From contig OW569349.1 of NCBI GenBank assembly GCA_937625935.1, forward strand, positions 604,303 to 668,302: DNA of 64,000 nt. The letters are read 5' to 3'. Each line of letters opens with the position of its first letter. Within the stretch, counting starts at the first letter, position 1. The translations under genes and the position numbers were made by a program. Source of the DNA: Tetramitus jugosus. Lineage: Eukaryota; Heterolobosea; Eutetramitea; Acrasida; Vahlkampfiidae. The notes beneath the pieces were generated by a model, which was given only the letters and a program-made list of their open reading frames with translations, was not told the origin of the DNA and searched no databases. This document shows, piece by piece, positions 51,361 to 60,625 of this stretch.

Positions 51361-52677
51361 ATGTCCACCGTAGCAGAACAAGAACTTTTAGACACATTCA
51401 CCAAAGCACAACAGCTGCAAAAGGATGGCGATCAAAACTCTGATCAAGTGATCCGTCTCTATCAACAAATTGTGAATTATAATTCTGACAGCGTTGCCAG
51501 AAATGAACAAATTATAAAAACCAAAGAGGACAGTATCTATAAATTGGCAGAGATTTATGCAAGATTGAAGCAGCCACAAGAGTTGCGAAATTTGAATGAG
51601 TCTATTCGTCCATTTTTCACCGATCTTGCAAAGGCAAAGACTGCAAAGATTGTGAGAACCATTATTGAGTTGGTAGGAACAATTGAAAACACATTAGATA
51701 TTCAAATTGATATTTGCAAGGAGTCAATTGATTGGTCAACACGAGAGAAACGAAATTTCTTGAGACAGAGAATCGAATCGAGACTTGCTGCTCTCTATTT
51801 TGAGAAGAAGGACTATCCTTCAGCATTGAATTTAATCAACAAATTGTCAAGAGAAGTTAGAAGATTGGATGATAAGGCACTGTTGGTCGAGATTCACTTG
51901 TTGGAATCCAGAATTCAACATGCTTTGAAGAATATACCAAAGGCAAGAGCAGCTCTCACTGCTGGTCGTACAGCTGCCAATTCCATTTATTGTCCACCAT
52001 TGTTGCAAGCCGATATCGATATGCAATCTGGTATTTTGCACGCAGAAGAGAAGGATTATAAGACTGCCTTCTCGTACTTCTTTGAAGCATTTGAAGGCTA
52101 CAATAGTTTGCAAGAAACATTAATCGGAGGTCAACAAGCCATTCTCTGCCTCAAGTACATGTTGCTGTGTAAGGTCATGACACACCACCCAGAAGATGTT
52201 CAAAGTATTTTGTCATCAAAGAATGCGCTGAAATATACGGGACCACAGATTGATTCTATTAGAGAGATCTCAAATGCGTTCCAAGAGAGATCCCTTCATG
52301 CATTTGACCGAACATTGCAGCAATACAAGGTTGAATTGGTTGATGATCCAATAGTTTACACTCATTTTGCTGAGTTGTATGATAGTCTGCTGGAGCAACA
52401 TTTGTTGAGAATCATTGAGCCTTATTCCAGAGTTCAAATATCTCACGTGGCTACCCTTATTGATCTCCCAAGAGAAAAGGTTGAAAAGAAGTTGAGCCAA
52501 ATGATTTTGGATGCTACCCTGAATGGAACACTGGATCAAGGAAGAGATTGCTTGATTGTGTTTGAAGAAACAAAGAAGGATGAATCATATCCTGCCGCCT
52601 TGGAGACCATAGAGAGTATGAATTCTGTCATGGACTCTCTCTTCCTTCGTGCAACTCAGCTCGCACGCATGAAGTAG
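51361..52677 (+). CDS. PSMD11: 26S proteasome lid subunit Rpn6/PSMD11
   Basis: 438 aa (human 422). TPR-like helices (AQQLQKDGDQNSDQVIRLYQ, EDSIYKLAEIYARLKQPQEL, RIESRLAALYFEKKDYPSAL) with the PSMD11 block AALTAGRTAANSIYCPPLLQ, ADIDMQSGILHAEEKDYKTA, FSYFFEAFEGY, then a PCI domain (HLLRIIEPYSRVQISHVATL, LDATLNGTLDQGRDCL). It clamps the lid onto the 20S core and ATPase ring. Single exon, start ATG after GAGAGTTTCAAC. Confidence 0.95.
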   Translation: MSTVAEQELLDTFTKAQQLQKDGDQNSDQVIRLYQQIVNYNSDSVARNEQIIKTKEDSIYKLAEIYARLKQPQELRNLNESIRPFFTDLAKAKTAKIVRTIIELVGTIENTLDIQIDICKESIDWSTREKRNFLRQRIESRLAALYFEKKDYPSALNLINKLSREVRRLDDKALLVEIHLLESRIQHALKNIPKARAALTAGRTAANSIYCPPLLQADIDMQSGILHAEEKDYKTAFSYFFEAFEGYNSLQETLIGGQQAILCLKYMLLCKVMTHHPEDVQSILSSKNALKYTGPQIDSIREISNAFQERSLHAFDRTLQQYKVELVDDPIVYTHFAELYDSLLEQHLLRIIEPYSRVQISHVATLIDLPREKVEKKLSQMILDATLNGTLDQGRDCLIVFEETKKDESYPAALETIESMNSVMDSLFLRATQLARMK

Positions 52678-52920
52678 ATGCAAGATTCTTATCTTTCAAT
52701 TTGTACATTGTTGTCCGAACCTGCTGGACTGTTGTAATCCCCTATAAAGAATCCTTTAATCCCTATGAATTCTAAAGTCAGTTGTAGTGCGGTGTTAGCC
52801 CTTGCTTGGTCCATAAATGGCTCGCAGCGCAACAGACGTTGTGTTGACTACAGACGCAATTTCTGAGCGGGTGTTTGTTCTTCTCTCCAACTGCAATAGA
52901 AAAACTAACCCGACTCAATA

Positions 52921-53388
52921 ATGATGATAACTACAGCCACCTCTAGTCAAACGAATTATGTTGCTATTGCTGTGGGATTAGGTGTGGGATTGGGTGTTGG
53001 GATACCTACAATGATCGTGATTCTTCTATTGATCTTATTGTCGATCATTTTGACTTCGCTCGGTATCTTTGCCCTATGTCGAAGAAGAAGAAGAATGGAA
53101 GAGAATAGAGACATTGAAATGCAAGATCTTGCCAAGATTGCTTTGGAAGAACTCCATCAGGAAGAGGAGGAACCCATACTCATGCCTGCAACTCCCAGAC
53201 AGGAGTTCAAGGATGACAACATCGAATCATCAACTGTGTTTGCCACTGAAGGAGATGAGCAAGAAGCAACACACAACTTTCAAGAAAGAACAGAAAGGGA
53301 TGTCACGTGTGTAACTGAGAGGGAAAAGGATAACAATCACAAAGGAGTGAAGCCTGCTTGGGAAGAACCCTCATTTCACGAACAGTAG
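52921..53388 (+). CDS. Single-pass membrane protein, unknown function
   Basis: 155 aa. Short T/S-rich N-terminus, a G/V/I/L TM helix (about 15-56, possibly one long or two short segments starting YVAIAVGLGVGLGVGI), then CRRRRRMEENRD as cytosolic anchor and an acidic, Q/E/T-rich tail. The charge pattern predicts N-out/C-in. No family recognised; two adjacent ATGs at the start. Confidence 0.6.
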   Translation: MMITTATSSQTNYVAIAVGLGVGLGVGIPTMIVILLLILLSIILTSLGIFALCRRRRRMEENRDIEMQDLAKIALEELHQEEEEPILMPATPRQEFKDDNIESSTVFATEGDEQEATHNFQERTERDVTCVTEREKDNNHKGVKPAWEEPSFHEQ

Positions 53389-53800
53389 TTGAACTGTGCA
53401 CAAGCTAAACTCGACCAAAACTAGTCAACAATGAACCAATAATTTTCATGAAATGCTTTTGATTTGTTTCTGTGGCGGAGTTCTTTTGGGGTCAAGGGGA
53501 AGAAAAACACAATCCGCGTAATTACATAAGGATACCGATTGTCGCGCTTTTGAGAGGTGATAAGCGTTGACTTTTTGACTCTCCCTTGACCAAAAAGCCG
53601 CTGGCAAGAGATTGCGCGATGTAGTTCAATTGTACTATTTGGGACTCGATCCTAAAAATGAGGTTGCTCTTTCCTCCCCTGAAGGAACCAAATTCATGTC
53701 AACAGTGCCATATTCACACCCCTTCATCCATGATGTTGAGTGATTCTTCTCACAAGCAAACAAGAACAATCTCAGAACCAAACCGAACCAAATCATTATC
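53389..53800. promoter_or_regulatory. Intergenic region upstream of the cyclase receptor gene
   Basis: 412 bp, no ORF with support. A GATTGCGCGATG stretch near 53611 is the only GC-rich feature. Presumed promoter and 5' UTR of the 53801 gene. Confidence 0.35.
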
Positions 53801-56800
53801 ATGGTGTCTACTGCCAACAGCAATTCTGCTGCGGATAGCAGTACTACTGGTACGACAAACAACCAGACCATTGTGCGTAAGCCGTTCATCCAAGTCGTTC
53901 AAGAATGGACGGCTGCCATTGACCAGAAATTGAAACCTGTTGTGCTCCAGAACAACCATTCCTCTGAATTACCAAAGTTGGTTCCGATGGAAGATGATCG
54001 TTCTTTTGAAGAACTACTGGCTCTCATGAATGACCAAACCACTACAAGTTCTCAATTTTTTTTCGCTTGTCGGAACGGTAGTGATTCAGTGTCTCTACAG
54101 TTGTTTAACCACTTGATTGAGACTCGCAGTAGTGACAACGGTTTGTTATCTGTGAGTAAGATGACAGACAAAGAAAATTCTAATTGCACTCTCATGCATG
54201 TTTGTGCACAAAGAGATAAGATTCAATGCATGGAGTTCTTATTATCTCTCAACATGTCAGTAGATGTGCTCGATTCAGTGTCTGCCACACCACTGCACTA
54301 TGCAGTATCTCAGAACAATCATGAATCTACTCTGTTTCTCTTGAGCAAAGGTGCAAACATCAATGCAAAAGACTCCTACTCCAAGTTTCCTCTGCTCATT
54401 GCACTCAAACATAAGCATTATGCCTTAATGGAATTACTGGCCCCCTTTCGGCCTGATGTTCATCAGAGATTATACAAAGGCAATACACTCTTGCATAATA
54501 TGGCCGAGGAAGGTGACATCATTGCAGTGAGACTTCTCGTTGAAAAATTGAATGCATCTCCTCTGAGAAAGAACAATGAAGAAGAGAATGTACTTTATAA
54601 CGCTCTTCCTTATGTTGACATTGTTCAATATCTGGCCGTCCACTTTGCTTCCAAGGGTTTGGATCGCATGCTCTGCAACATCAACACGTCTGGCAAAAGC
54701 ATACTACACAAGTGTGGAACTGATGGGCACATTGATAATGTTTTATTGCTCTTCAAGTATGTAAATGTTTCCGAGCTCAACCAGAAACAGATTGAATCAT
54801 TATTGAACAGCATGGACAAGAAGGGGGAGACACCACTGGTTTTAGCCGTGAAAAACTACAGAAAGGAGCTAGTACGGTTCTTAGCCGAGTGTATTGAGGT
54901 TGAATTGAATGAAGGAGATTCAAGTGGTGCAACTGCTCTTCAAACAGCGGTAAGTACGACTGATAAGGATATGATCAATACACTCTCAAAGGCAGGAGCT
55001 TCTCTAAAGCCAATTAATAGACATGATGAGAAATCAGAACAGAATAACTGCTTAGCTTTCTTAAGTAGTATGACTACTACTCTAGTGCTACTACTATCAT
55101 TCATCTCTATCATATGCATTATAAGCATGGCTGGTATTTCTCTTGGATTTTATGGAAGAAGTATAGGGCGAGAGACAAAGAGTGCAAGAGACGACTCTTT
55201 TAAAGAGGTAACCGACTATCTAACTAGCGAAATCTCACGACATACAGTTTCATCTCTCTCAGCTATCTCTGCATTTCAAACTAATCTCATTGACACGAGT
55301 GGCTCGCTTCAGAATGCTTTGGAGTTTTCCTTCACTATGCTTCAGTCAATATACAATGAGTCTGATTTCACAATTGATGTGTACATTGGTTCTCATACGG
55401 GAGACCAAGTTGGTGTGATTGCAGCTTTTAATGCTCCTGTCGATGTTTGGACACTGTATGCTAACAAATCTCTATTTGAACATCACAAGGCTCCATCTAT
55501 CTGGGATCAAGATTTGAACGAAATCTTAACATCAGGAACACTTTTTTACATGAATGCATCCGAATTTGACAAATTTGGACCTTTTTATCAAGTTGCCAAT
55601 GATTCATTAGGAGCTGCTTGGACTCCTTCCTTTGCACAATTATCGTTCCCTGGTTCTCTTTTTGTTTCCTTTATGACTTCAGTGAGAGATCCTGTAACAA
55701 ATCAAATGCAATTATACATGGGTAGTGATATCACAACAGAAACCATTTCACGGTTTTTAAACCAGAAATCGATTGAGTGGTCGAGCACAATTGTAATTAT
55801 GGAAAAATCGACAGGGTATCTAATCAGTACTAGTGATCCACAATTTCTGGTTTATACAACTGACGACACGACGATTCATCGATTGAATGGAACGACTGGT
55901 GGAAATGAAGTCATCAAGAAAATGTTGAGTTATTCAAGACAAGAGTTTGGCCAAAAACTGGAGAAAGTGAGATCTAACGCTTATGGATTGTTCGAGCATC
56001 AAAAAAGATACTACCTCCTTAACATTGGAGAGTTAAAGGATAAATATGGTCTGGATTGGTTTATAGTGCAAGCTGTACCTAGAGATCTCTTCTTTAGAGA
56101 TTTCAAAATTGCGATTGGATCCATGATTGGTCTAACTTGCATATTGCTCTTTGTTGGAGTGATTGTATCTGTGGGGTCTTCTTTCCTTTTTATGGCTCCA
56201 TTGAAGAGGCTGTCAGCTCTGGCAGAAGAAATCAAATTATTGCAATTGGAACAAGTGGAGAAAAAGTTAGCTCGAGACATTTCTTTCTTTTCCGAGATAA
56301 GAAGCTTACAGAGTTCGTTCGGATCAATGTCTACAAGATTGAAACAGTTTCGACAATTTATTCCAGAACACATTTTGGCTGTGATTGAAACTGAAGTCGC
56401 TCACAAGGAGATCCTAAGACAAGAAAGCAATTCTCTTACCATCAAGAAGAGTTCATCCAAAGAGTCCTCGGTTAAGAAAGGGGAAGTGGAGCAGAATACC
56501 ATGTATGAATCATGTTCTGATACGCTCATCTCTACAGTCCATGCAAACTATCATTCCAAGGGTTTGGTGACAAATGCACTAACTTCAGGTTTAGTCAGTG
56601 GAACTGTGTCTGTGATGACTATAAAGTTCGACGACATGTCACAAATCTTGGAGTCATATTCGATTGACGATGTCAATGATGCCATGAAAGATCTATTAAC
56701 TGCAATTAAGGACAAAATTAGAGAATCAAATGCTCAATTGGTCTCTCACACACACTCTCATGCAGTTATCTCCTGGAATACGTTGATCTCGCAGTCAGAT

Positions 56801-57349
56801 CATCGAATTAGAGCCATACGGACGGCTCTTGGTTGTCAGAAATCTGTTTTAGGTTTACAGGAGGCTTGGAGAATGAGAGGTTTTCCTCTTTTGAACATTC
56901 AAATCGGATTGAGTTCAGGTGCATCATTCTACGGAAACATAGGATCCGATTCAACCAAAATATTTACTGTGATAGGAAGAGCAGCCAACGAATCCAACAC
57001 TGCATGTCTTTTAAATGAGTCTTGGGGTACAAGAATTCTGGTGTCTCACAATATTTATCAAGCAGCAAAAGATTCTTTCTTCTTGCGTCCTATTGACAAA
57101 ATTACAGATGAATTGCGCATCTATGAACTGGGAGAAACTAGAAGCACAGATGAATGGAGCCACGAATTGTCGCAGGATATTACAAAAGAAAACGATATTT
57201 GGTTTGAGTATACAAGGGGCTTCAAGTGTTTTGATAGAAGAGATTATGAGCAAGCATTCGTTATTTTCTCAGAATACTTGTCCAAATATCCATTTGATGC
57301 TGTTGCTCAGATCATGGTCGATAAGTCGAGAACGATGTGTGAACTCTAA
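53801..57349 (+). CDS. Ankyrin-repeat receptor with HAMP-like region and degenerate class III nucleotidyl cyclase domain
   Basis: 1182 aa, single exon. Order: N-terminal S/T-rich tail; ankyrin repeats about 127-400 (SATPLHYAVSQNNHESTLFL, GETPLVLAVKNYRKELVRFL); TM1 about 424-448; about 320-aa extracellular sensor of Cache type; TM2 about 768-797; HAMP-like helices (APLKRLSALAEEIKLLQLEQ); cyclase domain about 930-1110 (VMTIKFDDMSQI keeps the first metal Asp; LNIQIGLSSGASFYGNIG); a C-terminal TPR-like tail (FDRRDYEQAFVIFSEYL). The second metal Asp is absent (SHTHSHAVISW) and the GDxVNxAxRL motif is GRAANESNTACL, so catalysis is doubtful. Confidence 0.82.
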   Translation: MVSTANSNSAADSSTTGTTNNQTIVRKPFIQVVQEWTAAIDQKLKPVVLQNNHSSELPKLVPMEDDRSFEELLALMNDQTTTSSQFFFACRNGSDSVSLQLFNHLIETRSSDNGLLSVSKMTDKENSNCTLMHVCAQRDKIQCMEFLLSLNMSVDVLDSVSATPLHYAVSQNNHESTLFLLSKGANINAKDSYSKFPLLIALKHKHYALMELLAPFRPDVHQRLYKGNTLLHNMAEEGDIIAVRLLVEKLNASPLRKNNEEENVLYNALPYVDIVQYLAVHFASKGLDRMLCNINTSGKSILHKCGTDGHIDNVLLLFKYVNVSELNQKQIESLLNSMDKKGETPLVLAVKNYRKELVRFLAECIEVELNEGDSSGATALQTAVSTTDKDMINTLSKAGASLKPINRHDEKSEQNNCLAFLSSMTTTLVLLLSFISIICIISMAGISLGFYGRSIGRETKSARDDSFKEVTDYLTSEISRHTVSSLSAISAFQTNLIDTSGSLQNALEFSFTMLQSIYNESDFTIDVYIGSHTGDQVGVIAAFNAPVDVWTLYANKSLFEHHKAPSIWDQDLNEILTSGTLFYMNASEFDKFGPFYQVANDSLGAAWTPSFAQLSFPGSLFVSFMTSVRDPVTNQMQLYMGSDITTETISRFLNQKSIEWSSTIVIMEKSTGYLISTSDPQFLVYTTDDTTIHRLNGTTGGNEVIKKMLSYSRQEFGQKLEKVRSNAYGLFEHQKRYYLLNIGELKDKYGLDWFIVQAVPRDLFFRDFKIAIGSMIGLTCILLFVGVIVSVGSSFLFMAPLKRLSALAEEIKLLQLEQVEKKLARDISFFSEIRSLQSSFGSMSTRLKQFRQFIPEHILAVIETEVAHKEILRQESNSLTIKKSSSKESSVKKGEVEQNTMYESCSDTLISTVHANYHSKGLVTNALTSGLVSGTVSVMTIKFDDMSQILESYSIDDVNDAMKDLLTAIKDKIRESNAQLVSHTHSHAVISWNTLISQSDHRIRAIRTALGCQKSVLGLQEAWRMRGFPLLNIQIGLSSGASFYGNIGSDSTKIFTVIGRAANESNTACLLNESWGTRILVSHNIYQAAKDSFFLRPIDKITDELRIYELGETRSTDEWSHELSQDITKENDIWFEYTRGFKCFDRRDYEQAFVIFSEYLSKYPFDAVAQIMVDKSRTMCEL

Positions 57350-57393
57350 GGTCAACAATAATAAATTCTGACTGAGTGAAGGTTTATTGTCAT

Positions 57394-57547
57394 TCACATG
57401 ATCTTGCGACCTTCCCAAAGAACTTGCCTACACAGTGACTCCAAGTTCTTGAAAGGACCACCAATAGGATTGGAATTATCGTTGGGTCCATTGTTTGATG
57501 TGTTCCAAGCAGTAATCATTTTCCTATTGACGTGCGAAAAGGCACTC
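57394..57547 (-). pseudogene. Stranded terminal exon of an unknown gene
   Basis: Minus strand: acceptor TTTTTAAACAG, then 154 nt open frame (SAFSHVNRKMITAWNTSNN, then GGPFKNLESLCRQVLWEGRK) ending in TGA at 57394-57396. It has coding-like composition and a good acceptor, but the sequence upstream is retroelement debris with no matching exon. Probably the 3' remnant of a gene destroyed by insertions; no family recognised. Confidence 0.4.
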
Positions 57548-57649
57548 CTGTTTAAAAATACAAGTTACTCCAGATTGTTCAACTTTATGTGACGAAGCGT
57601 TTCTTCTCTAATTGTTACGGACGGGGCATATACACTGGAGAAGTTGTCT

Positions 57650-58640
57650 TCACTCCAGGATACACGATTGCTACTAAAGCACATGATTGCTCATTATTGA
57701 CTTGGTTTGTGAGTCCACCTTGAGGGTGGAAGAATCATTCTCGTGATCAAATGGTGGAACCATGTAGTAGGGCCGTCAATGGACACTGGCGTCGTATGAT
57801 ACAGTGATCTGCAAGTCGTTGTAAAGCCTCTATCACTCATGATATCGAGAGCCATCTTTCTTGCAAGTTCGTTATCAAAAAGAGGGTTCATTGAACTCAC
57901 ATAGACACAACCTGCAATGGCACCAATTTCAATCTTGTCCTCGAACTCTTCTTCAATAGCTTTTGCTACACTCTGGAAAAGTTCTGTGCTATTTTCTTGA
58001 TTTGGGCCTGTTTGCTCATCATATCACCCAGTGTGACCCTAATACTCCTTTTTTGTTGTCATTGATATGTGGACTCTGAATCTCCTTTTCGGAGTCATCA
58101 TCCTCACATCTCCAATGACTGATTCGTCCTCAATCAACCCACACCTTTTACGGACAACATCTAGCGTCATGCAGCAATTTCCTTCTTCACTGGAGAGAAC
58201 ACTGGAGAAATAACATTCACTTGCTCCAGGATTTGTTGACAGCCTTGAGAGAATCATGTAAGACGTATCGAATGACCGTGTCCTTTAACTTGTTCTCTCC
58301 GCTGAGCACTGCTCGTGTATAGGTTTCATCACCTATAACCACGAAAGCTGGTCTCGCTTCTTGAGCACACTGGCGACCTTCTCAGATCATAGGAGATTCT
58401 TGATGTCGTCCACTGACATGTTCTTCATGCCATGGACGACACTTTGACCCCTTTCTTGTGACATCAACACTGCGTTTGGGTGCAACAGTGCTGTTGCCAG
58501 TCCTACTCTCAACGAATTCAACAAACTTATAGATAGGGTCACCCTTGGCCATCACCATGCAACAAAGCGTTACTGTCCTTTCATCTTGATGACTTGGACT
58601 CGGTTGAGCCGATTATTTGGCAGGCATACGCAACAGGATT
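57650..58640 (-). pseudogene. Decayed copy 2 of the ORF1-only retroelement
   Basis: Closely parallels 59430-60550: shared GGACTCTGAATCTCCTTTTC, GGAGTCATCATCC, CTCTCCGCTGAGCACTGCTC, AGGTTTCATCACCTATAACC and TTGACTTG..GTGAG near the 3' end. An internal deletion joins the region of 59873 to that of 60130, and many indels break the frame. The distal position from the tRNA and its decay suggest an older insertion of the same family. Confidence 0.8.
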
Positions 58641-58739
58641 CATTCTCTTTTTGGAATGTTGCGAGGGCCTTCGCTACCATCGGGAGCATCATTGGTGAAG
58701 TCAGATGGTTCCGTAGCCCTAGCAAGTTGATAGGACCTA

Positions 58740-59390
58740 CGGAGAACCCCTGACTTGATACTGGCCAATCTTGCTGGCAACTGTATCACCAACGGCGACA
58801 CGTACTGATCTCTTCTTGTTCGTTGAGTTGGGGTTACTGAGATCCAACTCAAGTATCTTCATTGGTGGTTGTGCTTCTTGCACGATCCACCATGATTGCT
58901 CGAGCAGCAATCTCTTTCTTGAACACCTCGGAGGTGCTCAATACTGCTCGAGGATTGCTCTGTTACGAGCATCCTCATCATTGGTGTTGGTGGTTGGCTC
59001 TTGGCTGGACGTAGTTGGAGTGGCGGGATGCGACTCTGGCATGATCGACTCCAGTCATCGGCCGGAGACGGAGTCGAAGGTTCGAATTCGGAGATTCGTT
59101 CCGGTGTCCTTTGTTGTGCCGAGCATGGCCTTGATGTCGTCCTCCGTCTTTCCTTTGACAACATGGAGGACGACCTTCTTGGCACAATCTACGTTGTGCT
59201 TGAGTGCTTGCAGCCACTCACCTTCTTGTTGTGGTTGAAAAATTCAACAAATGGGTAAATGTTGTCATCAACAACAGTTACCCACACAACAAACCTCTTG
59301 GGGCCTTTCTTGATGACTTGGACCCTGATGAGCCATTCACCAAAATCTGAGCCAATCTTCTTTGCCAAGGCAGCCTTGGGTCACCTGTAA
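58740..59390 (-). pseudogene. Diverged copy 3 of the ORF1-type retroelement
   Basis: Minus-strand frames give GSDFGEWLIRVQVIKKGPKR, FVVWVTVVDDNIYPFVEFFN, then after a frameshift VDCAKKVVLHVVKGKTEDDI and KAMLGTT, colinear with GSDWLNRVQVIKRKGQQR, FVAWVTVKGDRIYDFVELFN and VDCTRKVVVHGM of the intact ORF1. It is a separate subfamily, more diverged than copy 2, in the same orientation. Downstream of that the homology fades. Confidence 0.75.
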
Positions 59391-59400
59391 GGGGATGTAA

Positions 59401-59415
59401 AATCGCCAGAGCCAA
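59401..59415 (+). repeat. Target-site duplication, left copy (insertion C)
   Basis: AATCGCCAGAGCCAA, matching 60582-60596 with one mismatch (C/G at base 12). Confidence 0.85.
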
Positions 59416-60581
59416 TTTTTTTTTCCATACAACCATGTGTGCTTGCGCAGCAAGCACACGATTGCTCATTTATTGACTTGTTTTGTGAGTGACGACCCGT
59501 AGGGCGTCATTCACTCTTCTTCTCTTGTTGTCCCCGACGGTGCACCTACACGTTGGAAGAATCACTCTGTTGAGTGGTTTGGTTGTAACCTTGTAGTAGG
59601 ACCGTCGATGGACACAGAGCCATCTGTTGTTTTTTTCTTGTTTTGGGCCTTGTTGCTCATCAACTCACCCAGTGTGATCCTAGCACTCCTCTTCTTGTTT
59701 TCATTGAGTTGTGGACTCTGAATCTCCTTTTCGGAGTCATCATCCACATCCACAATGACTGGTTCGTGCTCAGTCAAACCATACCTTTTGCGTGCAGCAG
59801 CCAGCGCCAATGCAACAATTTCCTTTTTCACTCTGGCGAACACTGGAGAAGTGGCATTCACTTGCTCCAGAATTTGCCGGTTCTCAGCACTGAGCTGTAC
59901 AACAGGCACTGATGGCAGTGGTGTTGCTACAGTCCTCTGTTCTTCTGCCTCCACTATCTCAGGAGTAGTCTCCATCCTAGCAGTGGCTTGGGCAACTTCT
60001 TGTTCCGGCATTGGAACCGGTTTGTTGCCCCCTTGACCCTTTGTCTTTCCCAATTCCTTGGTGAGTTCTGTGACCTGTCGACGCAGTCCGTCAACCACCG
60101 TCAGCAGCTCCTCGTACATCTTCGTCAACCTCTTGTTGACAGCCTTGAGAGGATCATGTGGTCTCTCGATGTATCGAGTGACCGTGGCCTTTATCTTGTT
60201 CTCTCCGCTGAGCACTGCTCGTGCATAGGTTTCATCACCTATAACCACGAAAGCAGTGTTACGCTTCTTGAGCACACTGGCAACCTTCTCAGGTCCCAGT
60301 AGCTTCTTGATGTCGTCCACTGACATGTTCTTCATGCCATGGACTACCACCTTTCTTGTGCAATCAACACTGCGCTTGGGTGCAGCAGTGCTATTGCCAA
60401 TCCTCCTCTCCTTGTTGAACAACTCAACAAAGTCATAGATGCGGTCACCCTTGACCGTCACCCATGCAACAAAGCGTTGCTGACCTTTCCTCTTGATGAC
60501 CTGGACTCGGTTGAGCCAGTCACTGCCGTATTCCCTCACCAAATTTGTTGAATCACCAGACATGTGATCCCGTTTTTTTCT
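59416..60581 (-). mobile_element. Complete ORF1-only non-LTR element (insertion C) upstream of tRNA-Ser
   Basis: 1166-bp unit between 15-bp target-site duplications. On the minus strand: 18-nt leader, one ORF (60563-59562), 3' UTR with a 23-nt hairpin (59459-59437: arms GTGTGCTTGC and GCAAGCACAC, loop TGC), terminal GTTGTATGG and a 9-A tail (59424-59416). The terminal sequence equals that of the LINE copies at 17646 and 18523. No endonuclease or reverse transcriptase is encoded, so it must be mobilised in trans: a half-LINE or SINE-like element carrying ORF1. The alternative is an internally deleted full LINE. Confidence 0.85.
59562..60563 (-). CDS. ORF1-type RNA-binding protein of a non-LTR element
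   Basis: 333 aa from the ATG at 60563. The frame extends upstream without ATG into the duplication. N-terminal domain with GSDWLNRVQVIKRK and FVAWVTVKGDRIYDFVELFN; an RRM-like fold about 71-132 (RKVVVHGMKNMSVDDIKKLL, TAFVVIGDETYARAVLSG); a coiled coil about 140-172 (KRLTKMYEELLTVVDGLRRQ); a P/E/A linker; a C-terminal region with VIVDVDDDSEKEIQ and basic tail. RRM plus coiled coil is the plan of LINE ORF1 chaperones that coat element RNA. Intact frame suggests recent activity. Family not otherwise recognised. Confidence 0.75.
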   Translation of the reverse strand: MSGDSTNLVREYGSDWLNRVQVIKRKGQQRFVAWVTVKGDRIYDFVELFNKERRIGNSTAAPKRSVDCTRKVVVHGMKNMSVDDIKKLLGPEKVASVLKKRNTAFVVIGDETYARAVLSGENKIKATVTRYIERPHDPLKAVNKRLTKMYEELLTVVDGLRRQVTELTKELGKTKGQGGNKPVPMPEQEVAQATARMETTPEIVEAEEQRTVATPLPSVPVVQLSAENRQILEQVNATSPVFARVKKEIVALALAAARKRYGLTEHEPVIVDVDDDSEKEIQSPQLNENKKRSARITLGELMSNKAQNKKKTTDGSVSIDGPTTRLQPNHSTE

Positions 60582-60596
60582 AATCGCCAGAGGCAA
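60582..60596 (+). repeat. Target-site duplication, right copy (insertion C)
   Basis: AATCGCCAGAGGCAA, 29 bp upstream of the tRNA-Ser 5' end. Confidence 0.85.
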
Positions 60597-60625
60597 AAGT
60601 CGCTAATTTATGATCTAATCTATCA

